From Anaerolineae bacterium (GTDB taxonomy: Bacteria; Chloroflexota; Anaerolineae; Promineifilales; Promineifilaceae): a DNA stretch of 64,000 nucleotides. The DNA is taken from assembly GCA_020848035.1 (NCBI GenBank), contig JADLAX010000050.1:35055-99054 (forward strand). Direction: 5' to 3'. The notes below the pieces were generated by a model, which made no database searches, had not been told where the DNA came from, and saw only the letters and a program-made list of their open reading frames with translations. Below are positions 54,559-62,251 of this stretch, one piece after another. Position 1 is the stretch's first letter. The number at the start of each line of letters is the position of its first letter. Both the position numbers and the translations under genes were made by a program.

Positions 54559-54756
54559 ATGGATGCATCAGAGGCTAAAGCATACGTTCGGCGTTGGGAA
54601 GCTGTCGCCGAAATAGAGCAGCAGACACAACAATCGCGCTCCGTGGCTGAAAACTGGCGGCAGCTCAATGCGATTAAACGCCGCGCGGTACGCCTGGGCA
54701 TCACGCGGAAAAGCGATGAGGGGGAGATGGCGCTTTTCTTGTTATGGGCCCGCTAG
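54559..54756 (+). CDS. Small hypothetical soluble protein
   Basis: The 65-residue, mostly helical protein starts MDASEAKAYVRRWEAVAEIE and ends SDEGEMALFLLWAR, with many charged residues. It has no membrane segment. It sits between two inverted REP elements of the island. I do not recognise the family by name. The reading frame before ATG 54559 crosses the antisense pseudogene, so this Met is preferred. Confidence 0.55.
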   Translation: MDASEAKAYVRRWEAVAEIEQQTQQSRSVAENWRQLNAIKRRAVRLGITRKSDEGEMALFLLWAR

Positions 54757-54795
54757 GGCAAGGTTTTGTACAGAGGATGTGGCCGGTTTCCGATA

Positions 54796-54857
54796 CCTCG
54801 CTCCAGGCGAGACTTCTAAATCGAGGGCTGTGGCCGTTCTTCTGAACGTGCCACTTG
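54796..54857 (-). repeat. REP-like element, inverted orientation
   Basis: GCTCCAGGCGAGACTTCTAA then hairpin GTGGCCGTTCTTCTGAACGTGCCAC (54830-54854), with stem GTGGC-c-GTTC / GAAC-g-TGCCAC-like pairing. Confidence 0.6.
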
Positions 54858-54916
54858 CCTGTACTATGGACTAATCCATTCTGGGCAGGTCCTGCTGCGA
54901 GTCTTCACGGCGTGCC

Positions 54917-54972
54917 CCTCGCTCCGGGCGGGTCTTCCCCTCGCGCTGTGGCAGGCGTCTCGCCTCGCCACA
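54917..54972 (-). repeat. REP-like element, inverted orientation (AGA loop)
   Basis: CGCTCCGGGCGGGTCTTCCC then hairpin GTGGCAGGCGTCTCGCCTCGCCAC (54948-54971). On the minus strand the loop is GGCGAGACGCC, identical to the core of the forward REP at 51735. This links the two orientations. Confidence 0.7.
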
Positions 54973-55103
54973 TACCTGGCCTGCCATGAGGTTAGCAGGG
55001 CAAAGGCTGCACCCAATCCGTGTAATCCGTGGCTGACAATGTGGGGAACGGCCGTATCCCCCCCAAAACTTGTGCTAAAATTTGTAGGATTCGCGTTAAC
55101 GAA

Positions 55104-55179
55104 GTAGGCGGTACGGCGGTGACGCCGACCGCAGCCGGGTAAGGTTTCGCGCTCGCCGAAGACCGCGCCAGAGCAGGGG
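55104..55179 (+). repeat. REP-like element, forward type (copy 4, start of cassette B)
   Basis: GTAGGCGGTACGGCGGTGAC then GCCGACCGC: GTAG tetranucleotide followed by a mismatch-bearing hairpin and the tail CAGCCGGGTAAGG...GCCGAAGACCGCGCCAGAGC. It runs directly into the RHS-B frame at 55181. Confidence 0.85.
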
Positions 55180-55180
55180 C

Positions 55181-56073
55181 GTGACGACGACGGTGTGGGC
55201 TAACGGCACGGTGCGGGCCGAGACGCGCTACTACCCGTGGGGGCAAGACAACCGCTGGAAAGTAGACGTGACCCCCACCGGAGCACGTTTTACCAACCAG
55301 CGGCTGGATGACACGCTAAACCTGTACAATTACAATGCGCGCTACTATGACCATTGGATCGGCCGTTTCATTAGCGCTGATACAATTGTACCTCAGCAAA
55401 ACCGCCTTTCATCGCTTACTGTTGGTTTTCAGGAATTTGCATTTCTTGATAAATTGAGTGAAGAAAATAACCAATTGCTATTCCTTGGTCCAGTGTTTTT
55501 ATGGTCTTCACAAGATAAGCAAGAATATGGAATACCTTCAGGAGTGGCTTGCCTCAAAATCTAAATAGGTATTCATATTCAGTAAATGATCCTATATCTC
55601 ACTTAGACCAAACTGGACATGAATGGACAGAGATAGACCGATTTTCATTAACTATAAGTCAGTTTGAGACTTTAATCAGTGACCTGAGGAACTGGAAGGC
55701 TCTTTTGGAGGTTGAAGCAGCAGTTCTTCTCCTAGCGTCGCCTTTTCTTGCAGCAGCTGCTGGCCCTATCGCGGTAATGGGATCTCTCGCTTGGTATGAA
55801 TCCGCACAGATAGATTGGCTCCTTGATTATCTTGGCGATGCTGTTGCCGAAGCAGAGCAACGAGCCAATTATGAGGCTGATCAACTCGGTTTATCAGGTG
55901 AAGATAGACAAGCTTATATAGATAACTATACATTCGATATAATCGTTTCCGATGTAACAGGCGAAGGCTTTTGGTACAATTCTGGAGTTGTAATTACGAC
56001 AAGTGTTACACCTGATGTCGGAAATTACTTATTTCTTGGGGCAGCTGCCGCTCTTTCTTGGGAGTATATGTAA
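55181..56073 (+). pseudogene. RHS C-terminal tip with variable C-terminus, frameshifted (RHS-B)
   Basis: The first frame (55181-55564) has VRAETRYYPWGQDNRWKV, the RHS core LNLYNYNARYYDHWIGRFISADTIVPQ, then 50 unrelated residues. The RHS core resumes in another frame at 55549 (PQNLNRYSYSVNDPISHLDQTGH) and is followed by a variable domain of about 150 residues with a hydrophobic helix (LLLASPFLAAAAGPIAVMGSLAW). CCTCAGCAAAAC at 55392 and CCTCAAAATC at 55551 mark the boundaries of the apparent 150-bp insertion. RHS-A reads continuously through the same place. RHS-B is therefore probably inactive. Confidence 0.75.
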
Positions 56074-56196
56074 GGCTTCTAGATCTACATAGGTCAACTT
56101 GTTATGTTGCATGTGATACTGCACTGCATGTGATAGCGGTTATCACATGCGTTAGAATTCAATTTTCATAATGTAACGTAACAGGGAGAAAAAAAT

Positions 56197-56544
56197 ATGA
56201 TTAAAGCAATAATTGGAAGGATTGCTTATCCTCTACTTTCAATATTATCGTTTCTTCTTGGCATCTTTATAAATGCAGCGTTTTTTGGAGGCGTTGTGAC
56301 TTTGCTCCCAATTAGAACATCAATAATTATAGTCAATCTTGCCCCTCCATATTTTATGTGGATTGGCATTATCGTCTTAGTAAGCAGTTCCGTTAAGATT
56401 GCACAACTATCCACATACGAAATCTCCATACTTGAGAGTCAAAAATCTAATTTTAATTGGAAAAGCTTGTTTTGGTATTTTATTGCAGCATTTGGGAGTG
56501 GAATGATTGTTTATTATCAATTCTTCGCTACAAATTTGCCGTGA
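56197..56544 (+). CDS. Membrane protein downstream of RHS-B (candidate immunity protein)
   Basis: The 115-residue protein starts MIKAIIGRIAYPLLSILSFL. It has four membrane helices (residues about 8-27, 28-48, 50-68 and 92-111) separated by short loops. AGGGAGAA lies 6-7 bases before ATG 56197. It is AT-rich and lacks ACGGCCGT. It follows the RHS-B tip, whose C-terminus has a hydrophobic helix, so an immunity role is possible but rests on location only. Confidence 0.5.
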   Translation: MIKAIIGRIAYPLLSILSFLLGIFINAAFFGGVVTLLPIRTSIIIVNLAPPYFMWIGIIVLVSSSVKIAQLSTYEISILESQKSNFNWKSLFWYFIAAFGSGMIVYYQFFATNLP

Positions 56545-56661
56545 TTATGAGCTTTGGAGCAGTTTGCAGTGGCGAGGTTTTCGAGAAAGATTGTGGCCTG
56601 TTTCTTTACATCGCCACCTTTCTTCCCTGAAAGGGTTGATGGGTAAAGCATCAATGGCACA

Positions 56662-56720
56662 GCTCCGGGTGGGTCTTCTAAATTACGGGCTGTGGCATGT
56701 CTCACGACCGTGCCACTTTC
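56662..56720 (-). repeat. REP-like element, inverted orientation (end of cassette B)
   Basis: AGCTCCGGGTGGGTCTTCTA then hairpin GTGGCATGTCTCACGACCGTGCCAC (56692-56716). It closes cassette B, as the element at 53944 closes cassette A. Confidence 0.65.
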
Positions 56721-56951
56721 CGTAATCTGCACGGGATGTGGGCAAGCGGCAAAAGTAATTCCGGCGTTGTCATTGTGTGAAACGGCCGTACTAACCTAGT
56801 ATCAAGGGGGTACGGCCGTTTGCTTTGTCACCCTTTCACATTGTCCGGGAAACGGCTGTCTTATGGTGTGTAATTTGTGGTGGTAAGGTGAACGGCGTTG
56901 CTGATTGAGGTTGTTTAGGAATGCGACCGTACCCCTTTTAACCTTTCGGTA

Positions 56952-57029
56952 GGAAACAGCAGTTACTCCCCCCACCCAAAACTCCGCTGAATGCGCCGGT
57001 ACAGCCGCAGCTTGATGCGATAAACGTCC
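56952..57029 (-). repeat. Duplicated gene fragment, copy 2
   Basis: Truncated copy of 54133-54210. Beyond 57029 the two diverge completely: here the CGCGGAT repeat family follows, and in copy 1 the rest of the broken gene. It marks the right end of the island. Confidence 0.8.
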
Positions 57030-57169
57030 ACTCCGCGAAAATCCGCGCCATCCGTGGCAAAAAAGACAACAACGAATGTGAGAAATCAACGAATGGGAAA
57101 CCGTTCGCGTTAATTCGCGTCATTCGCGGCAAAAATGGGAGGGATCCGGCCCTTCACCTTGTCACCCCC

Positions 57170-58567
57170 TCACTCCCGCACCAACGGCACAATCCACCCC
57201 GACGGCCGTAACGAAAACGTCTGCGCCAGCAAATCCACCGTAGGGTCGATGAGCGGCTGGGGCGGACGGCCGTTTAGCGACGCCATCACCTCCGCATACA
57301 CCGCCACCTCGGTTATGCCCTGTTTGTGCCACTCCTCGGCCAAAAAGTGGGCAAACTGCCAGATCATGTGCGGATGAGTGGCCACTTTGTTGGCCTGCCA
57401 GCCCGGCAAATAATCCGCCGGGGTCACCTGCCAACGCTGGCCCGTTGGCCCGTCGACCACATGGAACACCGCCTCAGCGCTCTTGTCGCGCAGCTTCATG
57501 TGCCAGGCGTAGCGGTGCCCCTCCTCCGTCCAGCTGGGATCGCCCGCATAGAGCAGATGGCGCAGCGGCAGCAGCAGCTGCACCAGCAGGTAAACACTCA
57601 ACAAGCCCACCACCAGCGGCCGGGAGCGGGACGTGTGATGTTTGGGCGCACCGATGGACGGATGGAGCACGCAGTGGCAGCCCAGCCAGGCCACCACCCG
57701 CCGCGGCCAGTCGGGCGCAAAAAAGACGGCCGTTGCCGCGATCATAAACCAGGGGAAGATGCCAATGGAGAAAAGTTTGGCGTTGAGCAGATGGAACAAC
57801 AGGGCGGCGGCAAAGGCAAACGGCCGTGTTCGCCGCCACAGCAATAAGGGCACTGCCAGCAAATCGAGCAGCAGCCCGCCGTAGGTGAAGGCATAGACCA
57901 GCCACTCTTCCGTAAAAAATGGTCCCAGCAGCGGAAAGTCGGTGCGCGCCGCCAGCCAGCCGCGCATCGGCTCGCCGCCCAGCCAGTCGGCGTTGAGCTT
58001 GGCCAGCCCGGCGTAAAAGTACACAATGCCGATTTGCACCCGCAGCAGCCAGAGCGTCCAGGCAGGCGCGCGCTGGATGCTGCCATGCGCCGCGCGGCGT
58101 GCGTCTAGCGAATACACCCGCCCCAGCGGCAGCCAGATGAGCAAAAAGCTGAGCAAGATGATCAGGTAAAAGTGGTTGAGGTAGCGGGCCTGTTCCAGCA
58201 AAAAGCTGTAGGTAAAACCGACAAAAAAGAGCGCCGCGCTGAGCCGGTAATAAAATCCCAGCGTGATGAAAATTGCCAACAGCCCCAGCCCGGCAAACAG
58301 CAGCTCCATGCCCATGCCCGGCAACGGCCGTAACCAGCCAAAACCGTAATAGGGAAAGTTCACCACCGGGTCTACCCAGTAGCGCGTAATCCAGCCGTTG
58401 TCAAAATAGCGGACCACTTCCCACAGCATGATCAGCCCAAAGGCGATGCGGAAATAGGCCAAGACGGCCGTATCCACCGGCAAAAACAGGCGATCGATGA
58501 CGGCCGTTTGGCGTACGCGGGTCAAAAATTCACGACGGGTTTGGGTTGTGGGGGCTAAACTACTCAT
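57170..58567 (-). CDS. HTTM-domain membrane protein (vitamin K-dependent gamma-carboxylase-like)
   Basis: The 465-residue protein has the HTTM pattern: LAYFRIAFGLIMLWEVVRYF, FPYYGFGWLRPLPG, EQARYLNHFYLIILLSF, IVYFYAGLAKLNADWL, GIFPWFMIAATAVFF. There are about ten membrane segments. The C-terminal third (from about residue 330) is a soluble domain with HRYAWHMKLRDKSAEAVF, as in the fused bacterial VKGC homologues. Bacterial function is unproven. ATG 58567 (MSSLAPT) is chosen because AGAGGG lies upstream. Confidence 0.88.
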   Translation of the reverse strand: MSSLAPTTQTRREFLTRVRQTAVIDRLFLPVDTAVLAYFRIAFGLIMLWEVVRYFDNGWITRYWVDPVVNFPYYGFGWLRPLPGMGMELLFAGLGLLAIFITLGFYYRLSAALFFVGFTYSFLLEQARYLNHFYLIILLSFLLIWLPLGRVYSLDARRAAHGSIQRAPAWTLWLLRVQIGIVYFYAGLAKLNADWLGGEPMRGWLAARTDFPLLGPFFTEEWLVYAFTYGGLLLDLLAVPLLLWRRTRPFAFAAALLFHLLNAKLFSIGIFPWFMIAATAVFFAPDWPRRVVAWLGCHCVLHPSIGAPKHHTSRSRPLVVGLLSVYLLVQLLLPLRHLLYAGDPSWTEEGHRYAWHMKLRDKSAEAVFHVVDGPTGQRWQVTPADYLPGWQANKVATHPHMIWQFAHFLAEEWHKQGITEVAVYAEVMASLNGRPPQPLIDPTVDLLAQTFSLRPSGWIVPLVRE

Positions 58568-58606
58568 CACACACCCTCTCTTTTCTGAAAATAGCGCCAC
58601 AGGCAC

Positions 58607-59030
58607 AAGCTATACTGCCAAAGGTCATAAACTGACCTGTTGCCTTCTGGTGGCAGGTTGCAGGTGACTTTTGCCAGAATAGCTTGCTACTTGCCACATG
58701 CAACTTGCCACCAAATGAAATATTGCTTTATGGCCTTGCTGAGTATACCTGCATTCCATCCGGTCTCTTTTAGAGTGTCATTTTGCTGTACCAGGTAACG
58801 GGTAACCGGGCAAAAGGATGCAAATTGCCTGGCCCGCAGCATTGCCCAGCACAGGCAAACGCCAGAGTTATATCCCATTTTGTACCTCTGCCATGTGTCG
58901 CGGTAGATGAAGAATCGGCGCTTTTGATTATGGTAGAGAGACAACAGGCCAACGCCTGGCACCCTTCACGTGCATTGCAGCAATACAATTTTTAATCAAT
59001 TCGCAAAACAGTCAACTGGAGGCAAAAAAC
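58607..59030. other. Intergenic region between divergent genes
   Basis: Small ORFs on both strands here are not convincing. An imperfect inverted repeat (GGTGGCAGGTTGCAGGT...CACATGCAACTTGCCACC) lies at 58650-58712. The promoter for the gene at 59031 should lie near 58990. Confidence 0.4.
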
Positions 59031-59483
59031 ATGGCTAAGCAAGTAACCAAAAGTATTATCGTTAATGGCGAGGTGGATCAGCTGTATGAAACCTGGGCCG
59101 ATTTTAGCAACCTGCCCCGCTTCATGGAGCATGTAACGGCCGTTACCCCCGCCGGTGAAGATACCAACCACTGGGTCATGGAAGGTCCGCTCAAGAATAA
59201 GTTGGAATGGACCACCAAAACCACCCGCATGGACCCGGAAAAGCGCATCGCCTGGAAAACCATCGAAGGTGATATGAAAACCAGCGGTCAGGTCACCTTT
59301 ACCGAGCTGCCCAAAGGACAGGTCGAGGTGACCGTTGTCTCGCACATTGTTCCGCCAGACAACCTGCTAGACAAAGCCGCCCTGGCCCTGTTTGAGGATG
59401 ATGAAAAACGGCTGGAAAAAGATTTGCGCAGCTTTAAGGCGATGGTTGAAAATCGACCCAACCGGGAAAACCGCACCCGATGA
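59031..59483 (+). CDS. SRPBCC/polyketide cyclase-like protein
   Basis: The 150-residue START-like protein has VNGEVDQLYETWADFSNLPRFMEHV at the N-terminus, the strand WTTKTTRMDPEKRIAWKT, and a long C-terminal helix (LFEDDEKRLEKDLRSFKAMVE), the usual SRPBCC layout with a hydrophobic pocket. GGAGG lies 7 bases before ATG 59031. Its stop overlaps the next gene (ATGA), so the pair is coupled. The ligand is unknown. Confidence 0.85.
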   Translation: MAKQVTKSIIVNGEVDQLYETWADFSNLPRFMEHVTAVTPAGEDTNHWVMEGPLKNKLEWTTKTTRMDPEKRIAWKTIEGDMKTSGQVTFTELPKGQVEVTVVSHIVPPDNLLDKAALALFEDDEKRLEKDLRSFKAMVENRPNRENRTR

Positions 59484-59836
59484 AACCAGAACAATTGAAG
59501 GCAAGCGATATTTTGGTGAAGGCGTTGGCGGCGGGGGCAACGGCCGTTAGGCGACCCAATCGCCTCTACCTGCCAAATGCCCTCAAGCACATCACACCGG
59601 TCTATGGCGAGCTAAAGACGCTGCTGGAAGCGCGCTATGGGCGCGAAGTCAAGGCAGACCTGCTGGACATCGGCCCTGGCTCGGCCAAACGCCAGGAAAC
59701 CATGGCCCAACAGCTGCAAGCCTCCGGTGCCGCCGATGACCAAGACGTGATGCACCTCGCCAAAAAGCTGGTAGCCATCATCGCCGACGAAAACCCAGAA
59801 TCCATCTGGGCCACCAACATCGCCGCCCCCCCCTGA
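59480..59836 (+). CDS. Hypothetical soluble protein, coupled to the SRPBCC gene
   Basis: The 118-residue protein starts MKPEQLKASDILVKALAAGA and overlaps the SRPBCC gene by 4 bp. It includes a mainly helical mid-part (NALKHITPVYGELKTLLEARYGRE...KRQETMAQQLQASGA) and the end DENPESIWATNIAAPP. I do not recognise a family. Translational coupling suggests a common role. The last ACGGCCGT of the window is inside this gene (59540). Confidence 0.6.
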   Translation: MKPEQLKASDILVKALAAGATAVRRPNRLYLPNALKHITPVYGELKTLLEARYGREVKADLLDIGPGSAKRQETMAQQLQASGAADDQDVMHLAKKLVAIIADENPESIWATNIAAPP

Positions 59837-59842
59837 GCACCA

Positions 59843-59900
59843 CAAGTGAAACGTGAAGCGTGAAGCGTGACCAAAAGCGAATCACGCTTCACGTTTCACA
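59843..59900. repeat. Inverted repeat of GTGAAACGTGAAGCGTGA
   Basis: GTGAAACGTGAAGCGTGAAG and TCACGCTTCACGTTTCAC face each other with a short spacer. The same family occurs at 51026-51092. Confidence 0.8.
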
Positions 59901-59921
59901 CCCACCCCCACCCCTTCACCC

Positions 59922-59998
59922 TGTCACCCCTTCACCTTGTCACCCCTTCACCTTGTCACCCCTTCACCTTGTCACCCCTTCACCTTGTCACCTCTTGT
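59922..59998 (+). repeat. Tandem repeat, 16-bp unit CACCCCTTCACCTTGT
   Basis: Four to five consecutive copies of a 16-bp unit. Single units also occur at 23788-23815 and 57151-57175. The 3' end of the kinase gene (stop at 59972-59974) lies inside the array. Confidence 0.9.
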
Positions 59999-61237
59999 CA
60001 TCCCGTCGCTCTCCCCCGCCGGCGTATGATAATGACAGGGCAGGTGCAAGGTAAAGGTGGAGCCAACACCGGCGGCGCTATGCACGGTGAGATCGCCACC
60101 GAGCAACTGCGCCAGTTTGCGACTGATGGCCAGCCCCAGGCCGGTGCCGCCGTAGCGCCGGGTCGTGCTGCTGTCGGCCTGTTGAAACTCGGTGAAGAGG
60201 CGCGGTAACACTTCCGGCGCAATGCCAATGCCTGTATCGCTGACTGTCAGCGTACAGCGTGCGGTGGGTTGGTCAATCGCTACGGTGACCGTGATCGCTC
60301 CAGCGTGGGTGAACTTGGCGGCGTTGCCCAGCAGGTTCAGCAGAATTTGCTGCACCTTGGCCCCATCACTATAGAGCGGCGGCAAGTAGGGCGGCAGCGC
60401 AGTCTGTAGCTGCACCCCCTCCTGTAACAGTGGCTCGACTATGGCGACGCAGGTGGCGACCACCCCCGCGATCTCGAAGGTCGCCGGGCTCACGGTCGCC
60501 CGCCCCGCCTCCAACTTGGCACTGTCGAGCACATTGTTGATCAGCGTGAGCAGCTGATCGGCGGCGGTCAGCACCTTGTCTAAATTCTCCAGTTGTTTGG
60601 GCGGGAGTAGACCCTCGGCCTTGCGCCGCACCAAGCCGGTGAAGCCGATGATCGCGGTTAACGGCGTGCGCAGCTCGTGATTCATGGTGGCGAGAAAGGT
60701 GCTCTTGGCCTGGCTCGCTGCTTCGGCGGCCTCTTTGGCGGCGCGCAATTCAGCGACCAGTGCTGCCTCTTTTTCGGCTAGTTGGCGGGCCAGTTGCGCT
60801 TCGTAATAGTGCGCCGTCCGCTCGCGCATGCGTGTGGTCAACGCCGCCAGCACCCCGCGGGTAACCGTGGGGGTCGATGCCAGCAGCTCATGAAACGCGG
60901 AGCGGCTGAGCACAAAAAAGGTACAATCGGCTTGACAGCCGAACGACGCCGAGCGCGGTTCGTTGTCGAGCAGCGCCAATTCGCCCACATAATCACCGGG
61001 GCCACAGCGCTGCAACAGGAGGGGCTGCGCCTGCTCATCCTCAAGATAGACCGCGGCCTGGCCTGTCACCAGGACATACATCTGCGTCGCGACGTCCCCG
61101 GCGCGAAAGACCGTGGCACCGGCCGGTAGTGCGATCAGCTCGCCACACGCCAGTAACTGCGTCATTTCCACTGGCGTCAATTGCGCAAAAAAAGGGACGC
61201 GTCCCAAAATCTCAACCATTGTCGGCGTGGCGGTCAT
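59972..61237 (-). CDS. Sensor histidine kinase with N-terminal cNMP-binding domain
   Basis: In this 421-residue protein, residues about 10-125 form a cyclic nucleotide-binding (Crp-like) domain (VPFFAQLTPVEMTQLLACGE ... GDYVGELALLDNEPRSASF). A coiled-coil (EKEAALVAELRAAKEAAEAASQAK) follows, then HisKA with H in ATMNHELRTPLTAI, and HATPase with NLLGNAAKFTHAG, DTGIGIAPEV, GGTGLGLAI. There is no membrane segment. Its last six residues (GDKVKG) are encoded by the tandem repeat, so the natural end may have been lost. ATG 61237 overlaps the cupin stop by 4 bp. Confidence 0.9.
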   Translation of the reverse strand: MTATPTMVEILGRVPFFAQLTPVEMTQLLACGELIALPAGATVFRAGDVATQMYVLVTGQAAVYLEDEQAQPLLLQRCGPGDYVGELALLDNEPRSASFGCQADCTFFVLSRSAFHELLASTPTVTRGVLAALTTRMRERTAHYYEAQLARQLAEKEAALVAELRAAKEAAEAASQAKSTFLATMNHELRTPLTAIIGFTGLVRRKAEGLLPPKQLENLDKVLTAADQLLTLINNVLDSAKLEAGRATVSPATFEIAGVVATCVAIVEPLLQEGVQLQTALPPYLPPLYSDGAKVQQILLNLLGNAAKFTHAGAITVTVAIDQPTARCTLTVSDTGIGIAPEVLPRLFTEFQQADSSTTRRYGGTGLGLAISRKLAQLLGGDLTVHSAAGVGSTFTLHLPCHYHTPAGESDGMTRGDKVKG

Positions 61238-61833
61238 GGGTTGCTCGGTCGAATCGGATCGCTATAGCGCCCATAGCTGGGCTGATAGCCGGCGAGCCGC
61301 CCCACCCCCGCCAGCGCCGCAAAGATCGCCTGTTGGACACCAACCGGGATCTTGGTGAAATAGTTACCATGCAGCAGCAAGGTGCGAAAGCTAACGGCAA
61401 ATTGCAGCGGATTGGGCATGCCCTGCTGGTTGACCTTGCCATCGCGCGCCAAGCCATGGAGCGTCGCCCAGGACGCTAGTAGCGCTTGAATGCGCGCCGG
61501 GTTGGCATCGGGAAAGCGGATGATTTGACGGACCTCTAGCACCGTATCACTGTCATTCCAGGGATTGATGTGTTTGCTCCCCGCTGGGATAAACAACTGG
61601 TCGCCGGCCTGCATCACGCCAGTCACCCCTTCGAGCACATAGCGGGCGCTGCCGGTGATCACTTCAAAAGTCTCGTTCCACAGCATGTGGACATGCTCAG
61701 GATCGCGGCCACAGTGGGGTTGAAAGCGATTCTCCACGGTATAGCCAATGCCATCCGTTTCGGCATCAGTTTCTGTAATAATGGCCCGTAGGCCTAAGAA
61801 TGGGTTTTCGACAACATCACCTGGCTGAAGCAT
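61234..61833 (-). CDS. Cupin-domain protein
   Basis: In this 199-residue protein, residues about 25-110 form a cupin barrel with H-x-H-like PEHVHMLWNETFEVITG and a second motif FIPAGSKHINPWN, able to bind a metal. The C-terminal 80 residues form a helical extension (LHGLARDGKVNQQGMPNPLQFAV). AGGAGG lies 8 bases before ATG 61833. The coupled kinase follows, so it may supply a signal, but no ligand is evident. Confidence 0.82.
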   Translation of the reverse strand: MLQPGDVVENPFLGLRAIITETDAETDGIGYTVENRFQPHCGRDPEHVHMLWNETFEVITGSARYVLEGVTGVMQAGDQLFIPAGSKHINPWNDSDTVLEVRQIIRFPDANPARIQALLASWATLHGLARDGKVNQQGMPNPLQFAVSFRTLLLHGNYFTKIPVGVQQAIFAALAGVGRLAGYQPSYGRYSDPIRPSNP

Positions 61834-62251
61834 GTGTAATCCTCCTTATCACAACTGGTTGATCAGGAAGCCGGCGCGTCGACTACCAACCAAAACGCCG
61901 CTGCCCTGGCTCAGTATCGCAGCTTAGCGTCAAGAAATCGTCAAAAAATGCACGCTTTCGCGTGAGCTTTTTCCTCACGATGGGGAAGCCAGCCGTGCGG
62001 GTACTTTGGCCCTACATGAACGAATTGATCCCGTCATCCGATCAAGCATCACCTCTCCTGCTATCAACGGGAGAGGTGATGCTTGATCGGATGACGATTG
62101 TGTATAGAATGAAACAAGCGGCCCCAGGGCCGCTTGTTTCATTCTATACACAATCGTCATTACTTGGCTCTTTCATCACTTAAACATTTTTACGCGTGGA
62201 GAAAATGTTTAAGTGATGACAACCGCCGGTATACCAGATGACTGGGGCAGG
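61834..62251. other. Intergenic region with three perfect hairpins
   Basis: No gene. It is dominated by the palindrome run at 62032-62219. 61840-62030 shows nothing recognisable. Confidence 0.6.
62032..62219. repeat. Three consecutive perfect inverted repeats
   Basis: Hairpin 1: arms 62032-62058 and 62070-62096 (27 bp, 11-nt loop). Hairpin 2: arms 62091-62124 and 62127-62160 (34 bp, 2-nt loop CA), an almost uninterrupted 70-bp palindrome. Hairpin 3: arms 62173-62190 and 62202-62219 (18 bp, 11-nt loop). Hairpins 1 and 2 share 6 bp (ATGACG). All arms are perfect as read from the sequence. Confidence 0.93.

Noticed and set aside
59922..59998. CRISPR array
   Set aside because: The 16-bp units are contiguous with no unique spacers; it is a simple tandem repeat.
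61962..62183. Small ORFs on both strands across the hairpins (TIVYRMKQAA on each strand)
   Set aside because: Identical peptides on both strands are a consequence of the perfect palindrome, not of coding.
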